Source: Xanthomonas maliensis
Lineage (GTDB): Bacteria; Pseudomonadota; Gammaproteobacteria; Xanthomonadales; Xanthomonadaceae
DNA length: 64,000 nucleotides
Assembly: GCF_009192945.1 (NCBI RefSeq)
Contig: NZ_NSET01000062.1
Location: 47,170 to 111,169 of the forward strand
Direction: 5' to 3'
This document shows positions 1-9,600 of the stretch, in pieces. How positions within the stretch are numbered: the stretch's first letter is position 1; each line of letters begins with the position of its first letter. The translations under genes and the position numbers were made by a program. The notes beneath the pieces were generated by a model. It was not told where the DNA came from and searched no databases. It saw only the letters and a list, made by a program, of their open reading frames with translations.

Positions 1-2
1 CG

Positions 3-656
3 GCATTCTTCTACAAGGACCTCAAGAGCTACATCTACACCCGTACCCAGGACGGCTACGACTTCTCCGCCTTCGTGGCCAACTACGTCCCGCAACCAGG
101 CCAGCCGCCGGCCCAGACCACCGGCACCTTCACCGGCCCGGAGAACAACGACGGCGGCATGCTCAAGGGCCTGGAGCTGACCGCCTCGATCCCGCTGGAC
201 CTGCTGTGGGCACCGCTGCAGGGCTTCGGCATCCAGGCCAGCGCCACCTTCAACGACAGCGACATCAAGATTCGCGATCCTGAGAGCAAGGACAGCGTCG
301 GCGATGGCGACATCAGCCTGCCGGGCCTTTCGAAGCGGGTATACAACCTGACTGCCTATTACGAACGCAGTGGTTTCGAGGCGCGCGTCAGCCAGCGGCG
401 ACGCTCGGACTTCATCGGCGAGATAGGTAACTTCAACGGTAACCGTACCTTGCGCTATGTGGTCGGCGAGAACGTCACCGATGCGCAGATCAGCTACACC
501 TTCGGCAGCGGCAGTCTCGACGGACTGACGGTTCTCCTGCAGGCGAGCAACCTGGGCAATACGCCGTACAAGACCTATGCCCAGAGCAAGGATCGCCCGT
601 TGGAATACACCGAATGGGGCCGCACCTTGCTGCTTGGCGTGAACTACAAGTTCTGA
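3..656 (+). CDS. TonB-dependent receptor, C-terminal part (5' end outside window)
   Basis: This is the last ~217 codons of an outer-membrane receptor; the reading frame is open to the left edge, so the true start lies outside the window. The visible part has the alternating aromatic/polar strands of a TonB-receptor barrel, with repeated strand-ending Tyr/Phe residues, a late strand reading EYTEWGRTLLLGVNYKF, and the C-terminal Phe that is the usual outer-membrane beta-barrel signature. Receptors of this class take up large substrates, often oligosaccharides in Xanthomonas, using TonB energy. The convergent neighbour is an alpha-glucosidase, so an alpha-glucoside substrate such as sucrose or a maltodextrin is plausible, but that is inferred from context only. 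A strong hairpin terminator follows the stop codon. Confidence 0.9.
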   Translation, partial: AFFYKDLKSYIYTRTQDGYDFSAFVANYVPQPGQPPAQTTGTFTGPENNDGGMLKGLELTASIPLDLLWAPLQGFGIQASATFNDSDIKIRDPESKDSVGDGDISLPGLSKRVYNLTAYYERSGFEARVSQRRRSDFIGEIGNFNGNRTLRYVVGENVTDAQISYTFGSGSLDGLTVLLQASNLGNTPYKTYAQSKDRPLEYTEWGRTLLLGVNYKF

Positions 657-673
657 GTACGGCCGTGATGGCG

Positions 674-708
674 ACGCCCGTCGGCATCTGCTGGCGGGCG
701 TTTCTTTT
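674..708 (+). terminator. Rho-independent terminator of the TonB receptor gene
   Basis: A 12-bp stem (arms 674-685 and 690-701, two G-T wobbles) with a 4-nt ATCT loop is followed directly by TTTCTTTT. It starts 18 bases after the receptor stop codon. Confidence 0.85.
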
Positions 709-1046
709 GCTGGCGTTGGATGCGTTTCGAGCCAGCTCCGGCAACCGGTGCCGCCGAGTCCATGTCTGCGGTGGCAAGCAACATTGTCTATTGCGGGTAC
801 ACGCGTGCAGAGCCGCTTGCTGGCACTGCCCCGCATGCGCTGTCTGATGTCTGCGGCGAGGCGTCTACGCCTTACGCGCGGCTTCGGATGCCGGCAGGCG
901 CTCGGGACGACGCCAGCGTTCGCGTACTGGGCGCACCGTCCACACCGGCCAGTTCTGCACAGGGAGCACCGTCCATGCCATCACCGCACACGCAGCGGCG
1001 CTCGACCGTGTGCGGCTCCCCTGCCCTGCGTTACCCCATCCTGCGA
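709..1046. other. Convergent intergenic region, no gene seen
   Basis: About 340 bases separate the receptor terminator from the alpha-glucosidase stop codon. Short open frames exist on both strands, but none has a convincing ribosome binding site or a recognisable product. I see no T-tract terminator for the leftward alpha-glucosidase gene here. Confidence 0.5.
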
Positions 1047-2663
1047 TCAATCGATCGCCAATGCGCACACGACCGCATGTCCCGGCAACTGCACCTGACC
1101 ATCCTGCAGCGTTCCCTGCAAGACTCCGGGGACCGTGTAGGCTTGCCACTTGCCCGCAGGCAAACTGGCCATCGCAGGCACGGCAGACAGATTGAATGCC
1201 AGTAGCAAGGTCTGGCCAGCATGTGCGCGCTCGAACATCAGCACCGGCTCGGCGGTCTGCGCGAACCGGATACTGCCCTCGCGCAAGGCGGGATGCTGTT
1301 TACGCCAGGCCAGGAACGCCTGCACGGCATGTAAGACCGATGTCGGGTCTGCCTGCTGCACGCTGACCGCATTGGCACGGTGGTCGGCGCCCAGCGGCAA
1401 CCACGGCGTTCCGCTGGTGAAGCCCGCCGAAGGAGCATCAGTCCAGGGCATGGGCGTGCGGCAGCCATCGCGCCCTTTGAAGGTGGGCCAGAAGGTAATG
1501 CCATAGGGATCGCGCAGGTCCTCGAAGGCCACGTCGGCTTCCGCCAGCCCCAGCTCCTCGCCCTGGTATAGGCAGATCGAACCGCGCAGCGAGCACAACA
1601 GCGCCACCACCATCCGTGCGAACGTCGGCGACGCCTGCGCGCCCCCCCAACGGGTCACCGCACGCACCACGTCGTGATTGGAGATCGCCCAGCAAGGCCA
1701 CCCTTCCAGCATCGTCGCTTCCAGGCGGCTTACCGTGTCGCGGATGTAGGCCGCGCTGTAATCCTGCACCAGCAACTCGAAGCTGTAGCCCATATGCAGG
1801 CGACCGGCCGCGGTGTATTCGGCGGTGGTGGCCAGCGAGTCCTCCGAGGAAATCTCGCCCAGGCTCACGGCGTTGGGATAACGGTCCAGCAGCGCACGCA
1901 AACGCTCCAGGAAGGCCAGATTCTCCGGCTGGGTGTTGTTGTAATAGTGGTACTGATACGCGTACGGATTATCCGCGCTGAAGCCGCGACCGACGCGCTT
2001 GTCCGCCGGCTTGGGCGGGTTGTCGCGCAGTTGCGCATCGTGGAAACAGAAATTGATCGCGTCCAGCCGGAAACCGTCGACTCCCCGATCCAGCCAGAAA
2101 CGCACATTGTCCAGTGTCGCCTGCTGGACCTCGGGATGATGGAAGTTGAGATCGGGCTGATCGACCAGGAAATTGTGCAGGTAGTACTGCTCGCGGCGCG
2201 GCTCCCACTGCCAGGCGACGCCACCGAACAACGAGAGCCAGTTATTGGGCGGCGTGCCGTCCTCGCGCGGATCGGCCCAGACGTACCAGTCGGCCTTGGG
2301 GTTGCGGCGGTCCTGCCGGCTTTCCTGGAACCACGCATGCGCGATAGAGGTATGGCTGAGTACCTGATCGATCATCACCTTCAGACCCAGCGCATGCGCC
2401 TTGTCGAGCAGGCGATCGAAGTCGGCCAGCGTGCCGAACAGGGGATCGACCGCGCGATAGTCGGCGATGTCGTAACCGTAATCGGCCATCGGCGACTTGA
2501 AGAAGGGAGAAATCCAGATCGCATCCACGCCCAGATCGGCGATATGGTCCAGCTTGGCCACGATGCCGGGCAGATCGCCAACGCCATCGCCGTTGGAGTC
2601 GAGGAAACTGCGTGGATAGATCTGATAGATGACGGCCCCGCGCCACCACGGTGTCTGCGACAT
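1047..2663 (-). CDS. xgtA: GH13 alpha-glucosidase / alpha-glucosyl transferase, XgtA type
   Basis: A 538-residue cytoplasmic glycoside hydrolase family 13 enzyme that cleaves or transfers alpha-linked glucose from maltose- or sucrose-like substrates. No signal peptide is present. The start opens MSQTPWWRGAVIYQIYPRSF and follows a GGGAGGGG ribosome binding site; an in-frame ATG 14 codons upstream lacks one. The (beta/alpha)8 barrel shows the GH13 regions in order: VMIDQVLSH near residue 100, GVDGFRLDAINF with nucleophile D201, LGEISSED with acid/base E270, and SNHDVVR with the third acidic residue. D201 and E270 match my recollection of the numbering in Xanthomonas campestris XgtA. The length is normal. 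The convergent TonB receptor suggests a shared sugar-uptake role. Confidence 0.93.
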   Translation of the reverse strand: MSQTPWWRGAVIYQIYPRSFLDSNGDGVGDLPGIVAKLDHIADLGVDAIWISPFFKSPMADYGYDIADYRAVDPLFGTLADFDRLLDKAHALGLKVMIDQVLSHTSIAHAWFQESRQDRRNPKADWYVWADPREDGTPPNNWLSLFGGVAWQWEPRREQYYLHNFLVDQPDLNFHHPEVQQATLDNVRFWLDRGVDGFRLDAINFCFHDAQLRDNPPKPADKRVGRGFSADNPYAYQYHYYNNTQPENLAFLERLRALLDRYPNAVSLGEISSEDSLATTAEYTAAGRLHMGYSFELLVQDYSAAYIRDTVSRLEATMLEGWPCWAISNHDVVRAVTRWGGAQASPTFARMVVALLCSLRGSICLYQGEELGLAEADVAFEDLRDPYGITFWPTFKGRDGCRTPMPWTDAPSAGFTSGTPWLPLGADHRANAVSVQQADPTSVLHAVQAFLAWRKQHPALREGSIRFAQTAEPVLMFERAHAGQTLLLAFNLSAVPAMASLPAGKWQAYTVPGVLQGTLQDGQVQLPGHAVVCALAID

Positions 2664-3106
2664 GTGCGCCCCTCCCGGGCAAGAGAGCGCCAAGTGGGCA
2701 CCCAACCAAGAGCATTAGCGTAGCGGCAGCTGCGCGTCGCGGCGTGCGCGCGCATACGTATTCATGGCACGCCGCGCGGCGACAAGCACTGACGCGTGCT
2801 CGGCCTGCAGACTCTGGTCATCGATGTTGGGTAGACACGGCGGGGACCGATTGGGCCGCGATGCGCCGCCACCGTCGTGGACATGGAGCGGCGTATCCTC
2901 GGGACGAAGATCGCGGCGGCCACCCGGGCCTAACACCATTGCGCGCTTCGATGCGACCGCTGCCAGGCGCACGCGAAGCGGCCGGAGTTCTTAGAGGAGC
3001 AAGCGCGACATCCCGACTGCGTCCCCCTGGGGTTAGTTCGGGGTCAGTCGAGGAAGTGCGAGGTGATGCAGGATCCACCGAAACCGCGCTATGCCTGGGT
3101 TTCGAG
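2664..3106. other. Intergenic region upstream of the alpha-glucosidase gene
   Basis: About 440 bases lie between the alpha-glucosidase start and tRNA-Val. They must hold the alpha-glucosidase promoter, but no clear -35/-10 pair stands out. An 8-bp palindrome ATACGTAT at 2754-2761 is the only short dyad noticed. A 7-bp hairpin (3079-3085 with 3098-3104) sits just beyond the tRNA 3' end without a T-tract. No convincing gene is present. Confidence 0.45.
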
Positions 3107-3181
3107 TGGTGGGCGGTACAGGGTTCGAACCTGTGACCCCTACCATGTCAAGGTAGTGCTCTACCGCTGAGCTAACCGCCC
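3107..3181 (-). tRNA. tRNA-Val(GAC)
   Basis: Read on the minus strand, this 75-nt sequence folds as a standard cloverleaf: 7-bp acceptor stem starting GGGCGGT, TAGCTCAGC D-arm, anticodon loop with GAC, GGTTCGAACC T-arm, and an encoded CCA end. Anticodon GAC decodes GUC/GUU valine codons. It has its own promoter immediately upstream. Confidence 0.97.
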
Positions 3182-3218
3182 GTCTTGCTGCAGCAACGTT
3201 GCGTTGTGCAGGGCGCGC

Positions 3219-3247
3219 ATTCTAGCGCAGGGTTTGCGTTGCCACAA
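3219..3247 (-). promoter_or_regulatory. Sigma-70-type promoter of tRNA-Val
   Basis: On the minus strand a TTGTGG -35 box (3242-3247) and a TAGAAT -10 box (3219-3224) are separated by exactly 17 bases. They are followed by a GC-rich stretch typical of stringently controlled stable-RNA promoters. The -10 box lies about 38 bases before the tRNA 5' end. Confidence 0.75.
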
Positions 3248-3291
3248 GCCCTGCGCCCAGCGCCGCCGTCCAGCCGCCTGCCCTGGCCCCA

Positions 3292-5313
3292 CTAGGCCAG
3301 GCTGGCAGCCTTGAGCTTCTGGATCTTGTCGCGCAGTTGCGCCGCGGCCTCGAATTCCAGGTCCTTGGCGTGCTGGTACATCTGCTGCTCCAGCGCCTTG
3401 AGCTTGCTGGCAAGCTCCGCCGGGCCCAGCGCCCGATAGTCGGCCGGCTCCTCGGCCACTTGCCGCGCCTTCGAGCGCCCCTTGCCGGACTTCTTCTCGC
3501 CCGCCTCTTCGCGTGCGCCCTCCAGAATGTCGGAGATCGGCCGCGCGACCGACTTCGGGGTGATGCCATGCTCGAGGTTGTACTCGACCTGCTTCTGTCG
3601 GCGCCGGTCGGTCTCCTCGATCGCCGACTTCATCGAACGGGTCATGTTGTCGGCATAGAGAATCGCCTTGCCGCGCAGATTGCGCGCAGCGCGGCCAATG
3701 GTCTGGATCAACGAGCCGGTCGAACGCAGAAAACCCTCCTTGTCGGCATCGAGAATGGCGACCAGGGATACCTCCGGCATGTCCAGGCCTTCGCGCAGCA
3801 GGTTGATGCCGACCAACACGTCGAACTTGCCCAAGCGCAGATCGCGGATGATTTCCACCCGCTCGACCGTATCGATGTCCGAATGCAGATAACGGACGCG
3901 GATGCCATGCTCGCCCAGGTACTCGGTCAGGTTCTCGGCCATGCGCTTGGTGAGCGTGGTGACCAGCACACGATCGCCCAGCTTGATCCGCTCGTTGACC
4001 TCCGACATCAAGTCGTCGACCTGGGTGGCAACCGGACGAATCTCCACCACCGGATCGATCAGACCGGTGGGGCGCACCACCAGCTCGGTGATTTCCTCAC
4101 CCGACTCGCGCAGCTCGTACGGACCTGGCGTGGCCGACACATAAATGCTGCGCGGCGAGCGCGCCTCCCACTCTTCGAAACGCAACGGCCGATTGTCCAG
4201 CGCCGACGGCAGGCGAAAACCGAACTCGACCAGGGTTTCCTTGCGCGAGCGGTCGCCCTTGAACATGGCGCCGATCTGCGGAATGGTCACGTGCGACTCG
4301 TCGATCACCAGCAAGGCATCGGGCGGCAGATAGTCGAACAGCGTCGGCGGCGGCTCGCCAGGCGCCTTGCCGGTGAGATGGCGTGAGTAGTTCTCGATGC
4401 CATTGCAGAAGCCGACCTCGGCCATCATCTCCAGATCGAACTGGGTTCGCTGCGCCAGGCGCTGCGCCTCCACCAGCTTGTTCTGCGCATAGAGCTGCTC
4501 AAGTCGCTCCTTGAGCTCTTCCTTGATTGTATCGACCGCGCTGAGCGTGCGCTCGCGCGTGGTGGCGTAATGGGTCTTCGGGTAGACGGTATAGCGCTGC
4601 AGCTTGCGCAAGGTCTCGCCGGTCAGCGGATCGAACAGGGTCAACTGTTCGATATCGCCATCGAACAGCTCGATCCGCAGCGCCTCGCTGTCGGACTCGG
4701 CCGGAAACACATCCAGCACTTCGCCACGAACACGGAACGCGCCGCGGGTCAGCTCGAACTCATTGCGCGTGTACTGCAGATCGGTGAGATGACGGATCAG
4801 CTGACGCTGATCGATATGCTCGCCCACCGACAGGATCAAGCGCAGCGACAGATAGTCCTCCGGCGCGCCCAGGCCGTAGATCGCCGAGACGGTCGCCACC
4901 ACCAGCGCATCGGGCCGCGACAGCAGAGTCTTGGTCGCTGCCAGCCGCATCTGCTCGATGTGCTCGTTGATCGAACTATCCTTCTCGATGAAGGTATCCG
5001 ACGACGGCACGTAGGCTTCCGGCTGGTAGTAGTCGTAGTAGCTGACGAAGTACTCCACCGCGTTATGCGGAAAGAACGACTTGAACTCGCCATACAACTG
5101 CGCCGCCAGGGTCTTGTTCGGCGCCATCACCAAGGTCGGTTTTTGTACCTGCTGGACAACATTGGCGATGGTGTAGGTCTTGCCCGAACCGGTCACGCCC
5201 AACAGCGTCTGCTTGGCCAAGCCAGCCTCGAAGTTGGCGACCAACTTCTCGATGGCGGCCGGCTGGTCGCCAGCGGGAGCATAGGGGGAGACGAGTTGAA
5301 AGCGGTCGGTCAT
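3292..5313 (-). CDS. uvrB: UvrABC excinuclease subunit B
   Basis: A 673-residue protein, the same length as Escherichia coli UvrB. It accepts damaged DNA from UvrA, verifies the lesion by local strand opening, and recruits UvrC for nucleotide excision repair. Visible features are Walker A GVTGSGKT at residues 39-46, the damage-probing beta-hairpin with [12 protein letters not shown], the DESH Walker B box, helicase motifs including QTIGRAARN near the end of domain 3, and a C-terminal UVR domain that contacts UvrC. The start opening [18 protein letters not shown] matches the family; 26 further in-frame codons upstream look non-coding. No clear LexA operator was recognised upstream. It is divergent from the FimT-like gene at 5455. 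Confidence 0.97.
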   Translation of the reverse strand: MTDRFQLVSPYAPAGDQPAAIEKLVANFEAGLAKQTLLGVTGSGKTYTIANVVQQVQKPTLVMAPNKTLAAQLYGEFKSFFPHNAVEYFVSYYDYYQPEAYVPSSDTFIEKDSSINEHIEQMRLAATKTLLSRPDALVVATVSAIYGLGAPEDYLSLRLILSVGEHIDQRQLIRHLTDLQYTRNEFELTRGAFRVRGEVLDVFPAESDSEALRIELFDGDIEQLTLFDPLTGETLRKLQRYTVYPKTHYATTRERTLSAVDTIKEELKERLEQLYAQNKLVEAQRLAQRTQFDLEMMAEVGFCNGIENYSRHLTGKAPGEPPPTLFDYLPPDALLVIDESHVTIPQIGAMFKGDRSRKETLVEFGFRLPSALDNRPLRFEEWEARSPRSIYVSATPGPYELRESGEEITELVVRPTGLIDPVVEIRPVATQVDDLMSEVNERIKLGDRVLVTTLTKRMAENLTEYLGEHGIRVRYLHSDIDTVERVEIIRDLRLGKFDVLVGINLLREGLDMPEVSLVAILDADKEGFLRSTGSLIQTIGRAARNLRGKAILYADNMTRSMKSAIEETDRRRQKQVEYNLEHGITPKSVARPISDILEGAREEAGEKKSGKGRSKARQVAEEPADYRALGPAELASKLKALEQQMYQHAKDLEFEAAAQLRDKIQKLKAASLA

Positions 5314-5454
5314 GGATGGTTCTCGGAACAAAGACGGTATGAGACGCCGGACAACAACACGAGAGAAATTCTGACGCTCCATTGGGCCCACCGGGCATTA
5401 CCGGCCATCCCAACGACGTAGAGACTGGATGCATCGTCCTCAAGGGCAACCCCG

Positions 5455-6003
5455 ATGCATACGCTCAATCGCCTGCATGTCCGAGGTTACACGGCGGTCC
5501 AACTGCTAATCGTGATGGCGGCAGTGGCAATCTTCGCCAGCATTGCCTTGCCGGGCTTCCGCGCGACGTTCGAACGACAACAAGTGGCGGCCAGCCTGCA
5601 CCAGCTGACCGCCCACCTGGCGATGGCGCGCAATGCCGCGGTGACACGTCGACAGCCAGTCAGCGCCTGCCCCTCCAAAGATGGAGTCAGCTGCCGCCAG
5701 GATCAAGACTGGAGCGACGGATGGATTCTGTTCGAGGACCGCGAACGGACCGGCACTCCGACTGGGCCAGCGGCGATCCTGCGCGCCGAACAACGCACCA
5801 GCGCAAGCAAGCCGATCATCAAGACCAGCATCGGCAGAGCGGTGATTCGCTTCCTTCCCGATGGCCGCAGCCGCGGCACCAACGCGACCATCAGCCTGTG
5901 TGCGGGTGCGCGTCGACTGGCCGATGTCGTGGTCAACAACGCGGGCAGGACACGTACCTTGCGCTATCGCGATCCACCGCCCTGCCCACATCCCAACGGC
6001 TGA
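5455..6003 (+). CDS. GspH/FimT-family minor pseudopilin, second copy, lacking Glu5
   Basis: A 182-residue type IV pilus or type II secretion minor pseudopilin. The class III leader ends at G11, giving G|YTAVQLLIVMAAVAIFA. The residue at mature position 5, normally Glu and important for assembly, is Gln here (codon CAA). After the hydrophobic helix comes a GspH/FimT-like globular part with four cysteines and two GRxR motifs, GRSR (137-140) and GRTR (164-167). FimT minor pilins of competent Gammaproteobacteria are reported to bind DNA through a C-terminal GRxR, so a role in DNA uptake is possible. The gene stands alone, convergent to tRNA-Asn and the pil operon. It might be an accessory pilin or a decaying duplicate; the intact length argues against decay. 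Confidence 0.8.
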   Translation: MHTLNRLHVRGYTAVQLLIVMAAVAIFASIALPGFRATFERQQVAASLHQLTAHLAMARNAAVTRRQPVSACPSKDGVSCRQDQDWSDGWILFEDRERTGTPTGPAAILRAEQRTSASKPIIKTSIGRAVIRFLPDGRSRGTNATISLCAGARRLADVVVNNAGRTRTLRYRDPPPCPHPNG

Positions 6004-6036
6004 AAAAGACGAAGGCCGCGATCGCTCGCGGCCTTC
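6004..6036 (-). terminator. Rho-independent terminator downstream of tRNA-Asn
   Basis: A perfect 11-bp stem (GAAGGCCGCGA paired with TCGCGGCCTTC, 6011-6036) with a 4-nt TCGC loop is followed on the minus strand by GTCTTTTTC. The T-tract is on the minus side only, so it mainly terminates the tRNA-Asn transcript, though the hairpin also lies just after the rightward FimT-like gene. Confidence 0.8.
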
Positions 6037-6045
6037 CTGCAACTT

Positions 6046-6122
6046 TGGCGCCCGAAGTTGGACTCGAACCAACGACCCCCTGATTAACAGTCAAGTGCTC
6101 TAACCGGCTGAGCTATTCGGGC
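6046..6122 (-). tRNA. tRNA-Asn(GTT)
   Basis: A 77-nt minus-strand cloverleaf with acceptor GCCCGAA, AGCTCAGCCGGTTAGAGC D-arm, anticodon GTT, GGTTCGAGTCC T-arm, discriminator G and an encoded CCA. It lies 54 bases beyond the pilE stop codon on the same strand but has its own promoter. Confidence 0.97.
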
Positions 6123-6132
6123 GGGGAGGCGT

Positions 6133-6161
6133 ATTCTAGACGCAAGCTTGCAGCAGCGCAA
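6133..6161 (-). promoter_or_regulatory. Sigma-70-type promoter of tRNA-Asn
   Basis: On the minus strand a TTGCGC -35 box (6156-6161) and a TAGAAT -10 box (6133-6138) are separated by 17 bases. The TAGAAT box is identical to that of tRNA-Val at 3219, which supports both calls. The region lies between pilE and the tRNA. Confidence 0.7.
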
Positions 6162-6176
6162 CACCTCGCAGACTGG

Positions 6177-6626
6177 CTACCAGCAGCCTGAAGTGGTGGT
6201 CGCGCTCGGCGTCTTCACCCCTGCCTGATTCAAAGTCAGGGTGCCGCACCTGTCTTTGGCCTGACCACCCTGCGGCGTTGCGGTCAAGGTAAAGGTGGAC
6301 TGACTGGTCGCGAGCGTGATGTTGTATTGCGCCGTACCACCTTCACGCGGCGACTGGATAGTCGTCGAGCCATTTCCGAACTTGAAATTGGCATAGGTGT
6401 TGTTGGTGGTATGCGAGCGTTCCAACAACTGCGAGTACTCGACCAGGTCGGCCTTGGCCTGGGCGCGGCGAGACTTGCGGATATGGTCGCTATACGACGG
6501 GTAGGCAACCGCTGCCAGGATGCCGACGACCGCCACGACGATCATCAGTTCGATCAAGGTGAAGCCGTTGGCACCAGCACGCTGACGGAGGTGACGAGAC
6601 ACGGACTGCGACAAGCCTGAAGACAT
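6177..6626 (-). CDS. pilE: Type IV pilus minor pilin PilE
   Basis: A 149-residue type IV pilin-like protein. A short basic leader precedes [19 protein letters not shown], the canonical prepilin peptidase site with Glu5 and methylatable Phe1. The ~125-residue globular part ends with a two-cysteine D-region (C at RCGTL and C at SGCW), normal for PilE. The ATG at 6626 is preferred because GGAGG lies six bases upstream; a TTG two codons earlier would disrupt that spacing. It is the last gene of the operon, 12 bases after pilY1. In Pseudomonas-type systems PilE works with FimT, PilV, PilW, PilX and PilY1 to initiate pili at the inner membrane. Confidence 0.93.
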   Translation of the reverse strand: MSSGLSQSVSRHLRQRAGANGFTLIELMIVVAVVGILAAVAYPSYSDHIRKSRRAQAKADLVEYSQLLERSHTTNNTYANFKFGNGSTTIQSPREGGTAQYNITLATSQSTFTLTATPQGGQAKDRCGTLTLNQAGVKTPSATTTSGCW

Positions 6627-6638
6627 TGGCAACCTCCG

Positions 6639-9600
6639 TTACTGAAGCTGGCGCCAGGACTGGCGACCGCAAGGATAAGGAACATACATGGGCGGGGCAC
6701 CAGCCACACTGACGATCATCCAGCAGCCCGAACCTGCCGGCACGTTGGGCGCCGCAGAACCATCCTTCGGATTGACCTTCGGCTCAAGTCTGGGCACCAC
6801 CGACACCCCCACGTCCTTGACCGGCGCATTGCCACCGGTATTGAGCGAGATGCCCGCAGAACCGCCAGCAAGCGTGGAGCCACCAATGCCCCCCATGCGC
6901 ACGCCGGACAGGGCACCGACGCCCGTGCGCGGATTCAACCCAAACAACCAGTTCACACCGTCGGTACTACATCCGCTGCTGATCGCGAGTGGCGAATACG
7001 TCGGCATGAACAAGATTCCAGAGACGAGTTCCGGATAGCCCACAAATCGCTCGCCAGCGGGCAGATCCACGTACCAGCCAAGCGAGCCTGCCGGTGCGGT
7101 CCCAATTTGCAGTGAGCGGGTAGTACCAGAGGTAACGACAGAATATGGCGTCAGGTTCGCTCTGGTCAGCGTCGTGCTGATCACACCGTCGACCTGATCG
7201 GTGAAACCATACAAGCTCTGAGTCTGGAGCGCCGAACTCGGGAGGCTGTCGTCATTGAACGAAAAACTACCGGTTCCAAACAGCACCAGTACGCCACCGT
7301 TCTCCCCAGACGCAGCCTGCAGGCCGCCGGTAATCGGCTGCCGGTAGGTCAAACCACCGTCGACATAGGTACCCGTTGTCAACGCCGGAACGGTGACCGA
7401 GGTTGCGGTCGAGGTGAGATCGAACTTCCAGATCGCCCCGCGAAGGTCGGCCGCATAGACCGTATCGGCGTAACCATCGCGCGTCCGAGCAGGCTTATTG
7501 GTCGCAGGGTCGATCGTCACATTATCGATGCGGTCCAGCACAACGATGTTGCCGAGCCCGTTGCGACCGCTAAGTGTGCTTCCCGACTCCGTTGCCTCAA
7601 TCATACGGACGGTCGGAGTGGCATTGGTTCCGATATCAACAACGAACAACACTGCCTTACCGCTGGCACTATCATAGCCATTGCCGAAGATCGCCTTCCA
7701 GCTGACCGTGCCATTGGCGGCGCGCACCGGGACGATGACAGGCTTGCCGAGCACATGGCCGATATTCGCGCGCACGGTGGCATCACCACTGAGGTCGTTG
7801 ATCTCCCAGAGGCGGCTGCTCGTACCGAAGGTCGCCGGATTAGTGACATCTAATGCGAAGACACCGCGACCGCCTGCCCCTGTGGTGCCGACCAGGGTCG
7901 TTTTCCAGGTGTTGTTGTAATACGTATCTCCCACAGCAATCGGACCATCGACGAAGTAGCGATGATCAAACGGCTGGGCATTTCCCTTGTTTGCTTGATA
8001 CGGCAGCAGCAGATTTCCCATATGGCCATAAGACGTCGCAGGCACGTACGCAAAGCGTTCGCGTCCACCGCTGCCAGTGATAGCGCCGGCGCTGTCCATG
8101 CCTCCATCGAACGCATGCAGCATGCCGTCGTTGGCGCCCGCATACACCATATAGCCCTGACTGCTACGCTTGCTGTTCAGGTAGTTGGTATAGCTGGTTC
8201 CAAGCGTCCCACCCAGACCACGATACCCATAGTCGTCGACCGGCGCACTGATCACCGGCGCGGAGTTGATGATGTCGCCCAGCACCGTGGTTCGGTCGCG
8301 GAACTTGCCACCCTGCTGAATTTCCCCGCTCCGATCACCCAGCAGATAATTGGCTGCAGTGACGGCTGTTGCCCCAAGGTTGGTCAGATCCGTTTGCGAG
8401 CAGAGCGTCTGACTGGGATACAAGGTCTTGGACAGACCGCACAAGCCACTCAAACTGATCGTAGTGCCATCGAACTTCTGTACATTGGTGCCATCGTTGA
8501 AGTACACATTGCGCGCAGTGGCAGCGGGCATCTGCGCAGATGCTTCCCAGATCGGGGTGAAGCGCGCCTCCCGCGTATCCGGATCGACCGTGGCCTGATT
8601 GGCCTTCAACTTACTCGACCAATCGGTACCGTTGTTCTTGATCTGGTATTCGGGAGTCACGGTCAAGGAGCCCGCGCCAATACGCGCACCCGTCAAGGCC
8701 AAGGTTCCCGATGGTGAATTGGCAGCGCTGGCAGCCGACAGCACCCGACGCATGGCGCCAGTCACTTCATCAGGGCTCTTGGCATTGATGAACTGACCGC
8801 GGCTATTGATCGTGGCGTGCCAGAGCTCGTCGATGACGCGGCCATCGTCATCTGCAATCGGATCGCCATTGCTATTCCAGTCGGGAGCATTGGCATAAGG
8901 ATCATTGGTAGCTGCCTGATTGACCTCGTAGATATTTCCTTGAGCACCCAGAGTGATTGCATAGAAATTCATATGCAGGTCTTTCTGGCAGTCCAAGCGC
9001 TTCCAATCCGCCGATGTCTTGTCGAGCGTCGCGCACTTATCGTCCACGGGCACGAGGCCTGTCGGAAAACTTGGACCGGTTACCAACGGCGTAGACGCGC
9101 CAGAATAATAGCTGGCAGTGATATCGGCGATCGTATTGCTGTAATTGTCGGCAAAGGGAGAGGCCGGAAAATCCACCGTGCCGGTCGAATCTGCATTGCC
9201 ATATCCAGTAGCAACATTGTTGCTATTCGTATAGCCGTCAGTGAACAGCATACCGCCATTTTTCTGACAGGCACGCACCACCGGTGCACCATCTCCGGTC
9301 CGCTTGAACTGCTTACCCAGGAAATCGATGGCGACGCGGTTCGGCGTACCGCCATTCGGCTTAAGTCTGTAGATCAGCCCGAATAGCGATGTGCGCGAGG
9401 CGTCGTCATCCATGTCGTACATGGTCACGTTAGTTCGGTTATTAATCGTGAAATACCCAACTCGCATCTTGTCGACATCGGCCAAAGTGCGCGATGCGGA
9501 GCCGATGATCGAAAGAATTCGATTACGACTATATTGAAACCAATTAGCAAAATTCTGTTGCGCAGCGGTATAGGCAGCGGTATTGGTGCCGTAATTCGCT

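Noticed and set aside
75..656. Treating the first receptor fragment as a complete gene starting at the ATG at 75
   Set aside because: The frame is open to the left edge and the protein from that ATG would lack the plug domain and most barrel strands; it is the end of a gene that starts outside the window.
2754..2761. ATACGTAT palindrome upstream of the alpha-glucosidase gene as a LacI-type operator
   Set aside because: Only eight perfect bases, no flanking symmetry beyond one base, and no second site; too weak to call.
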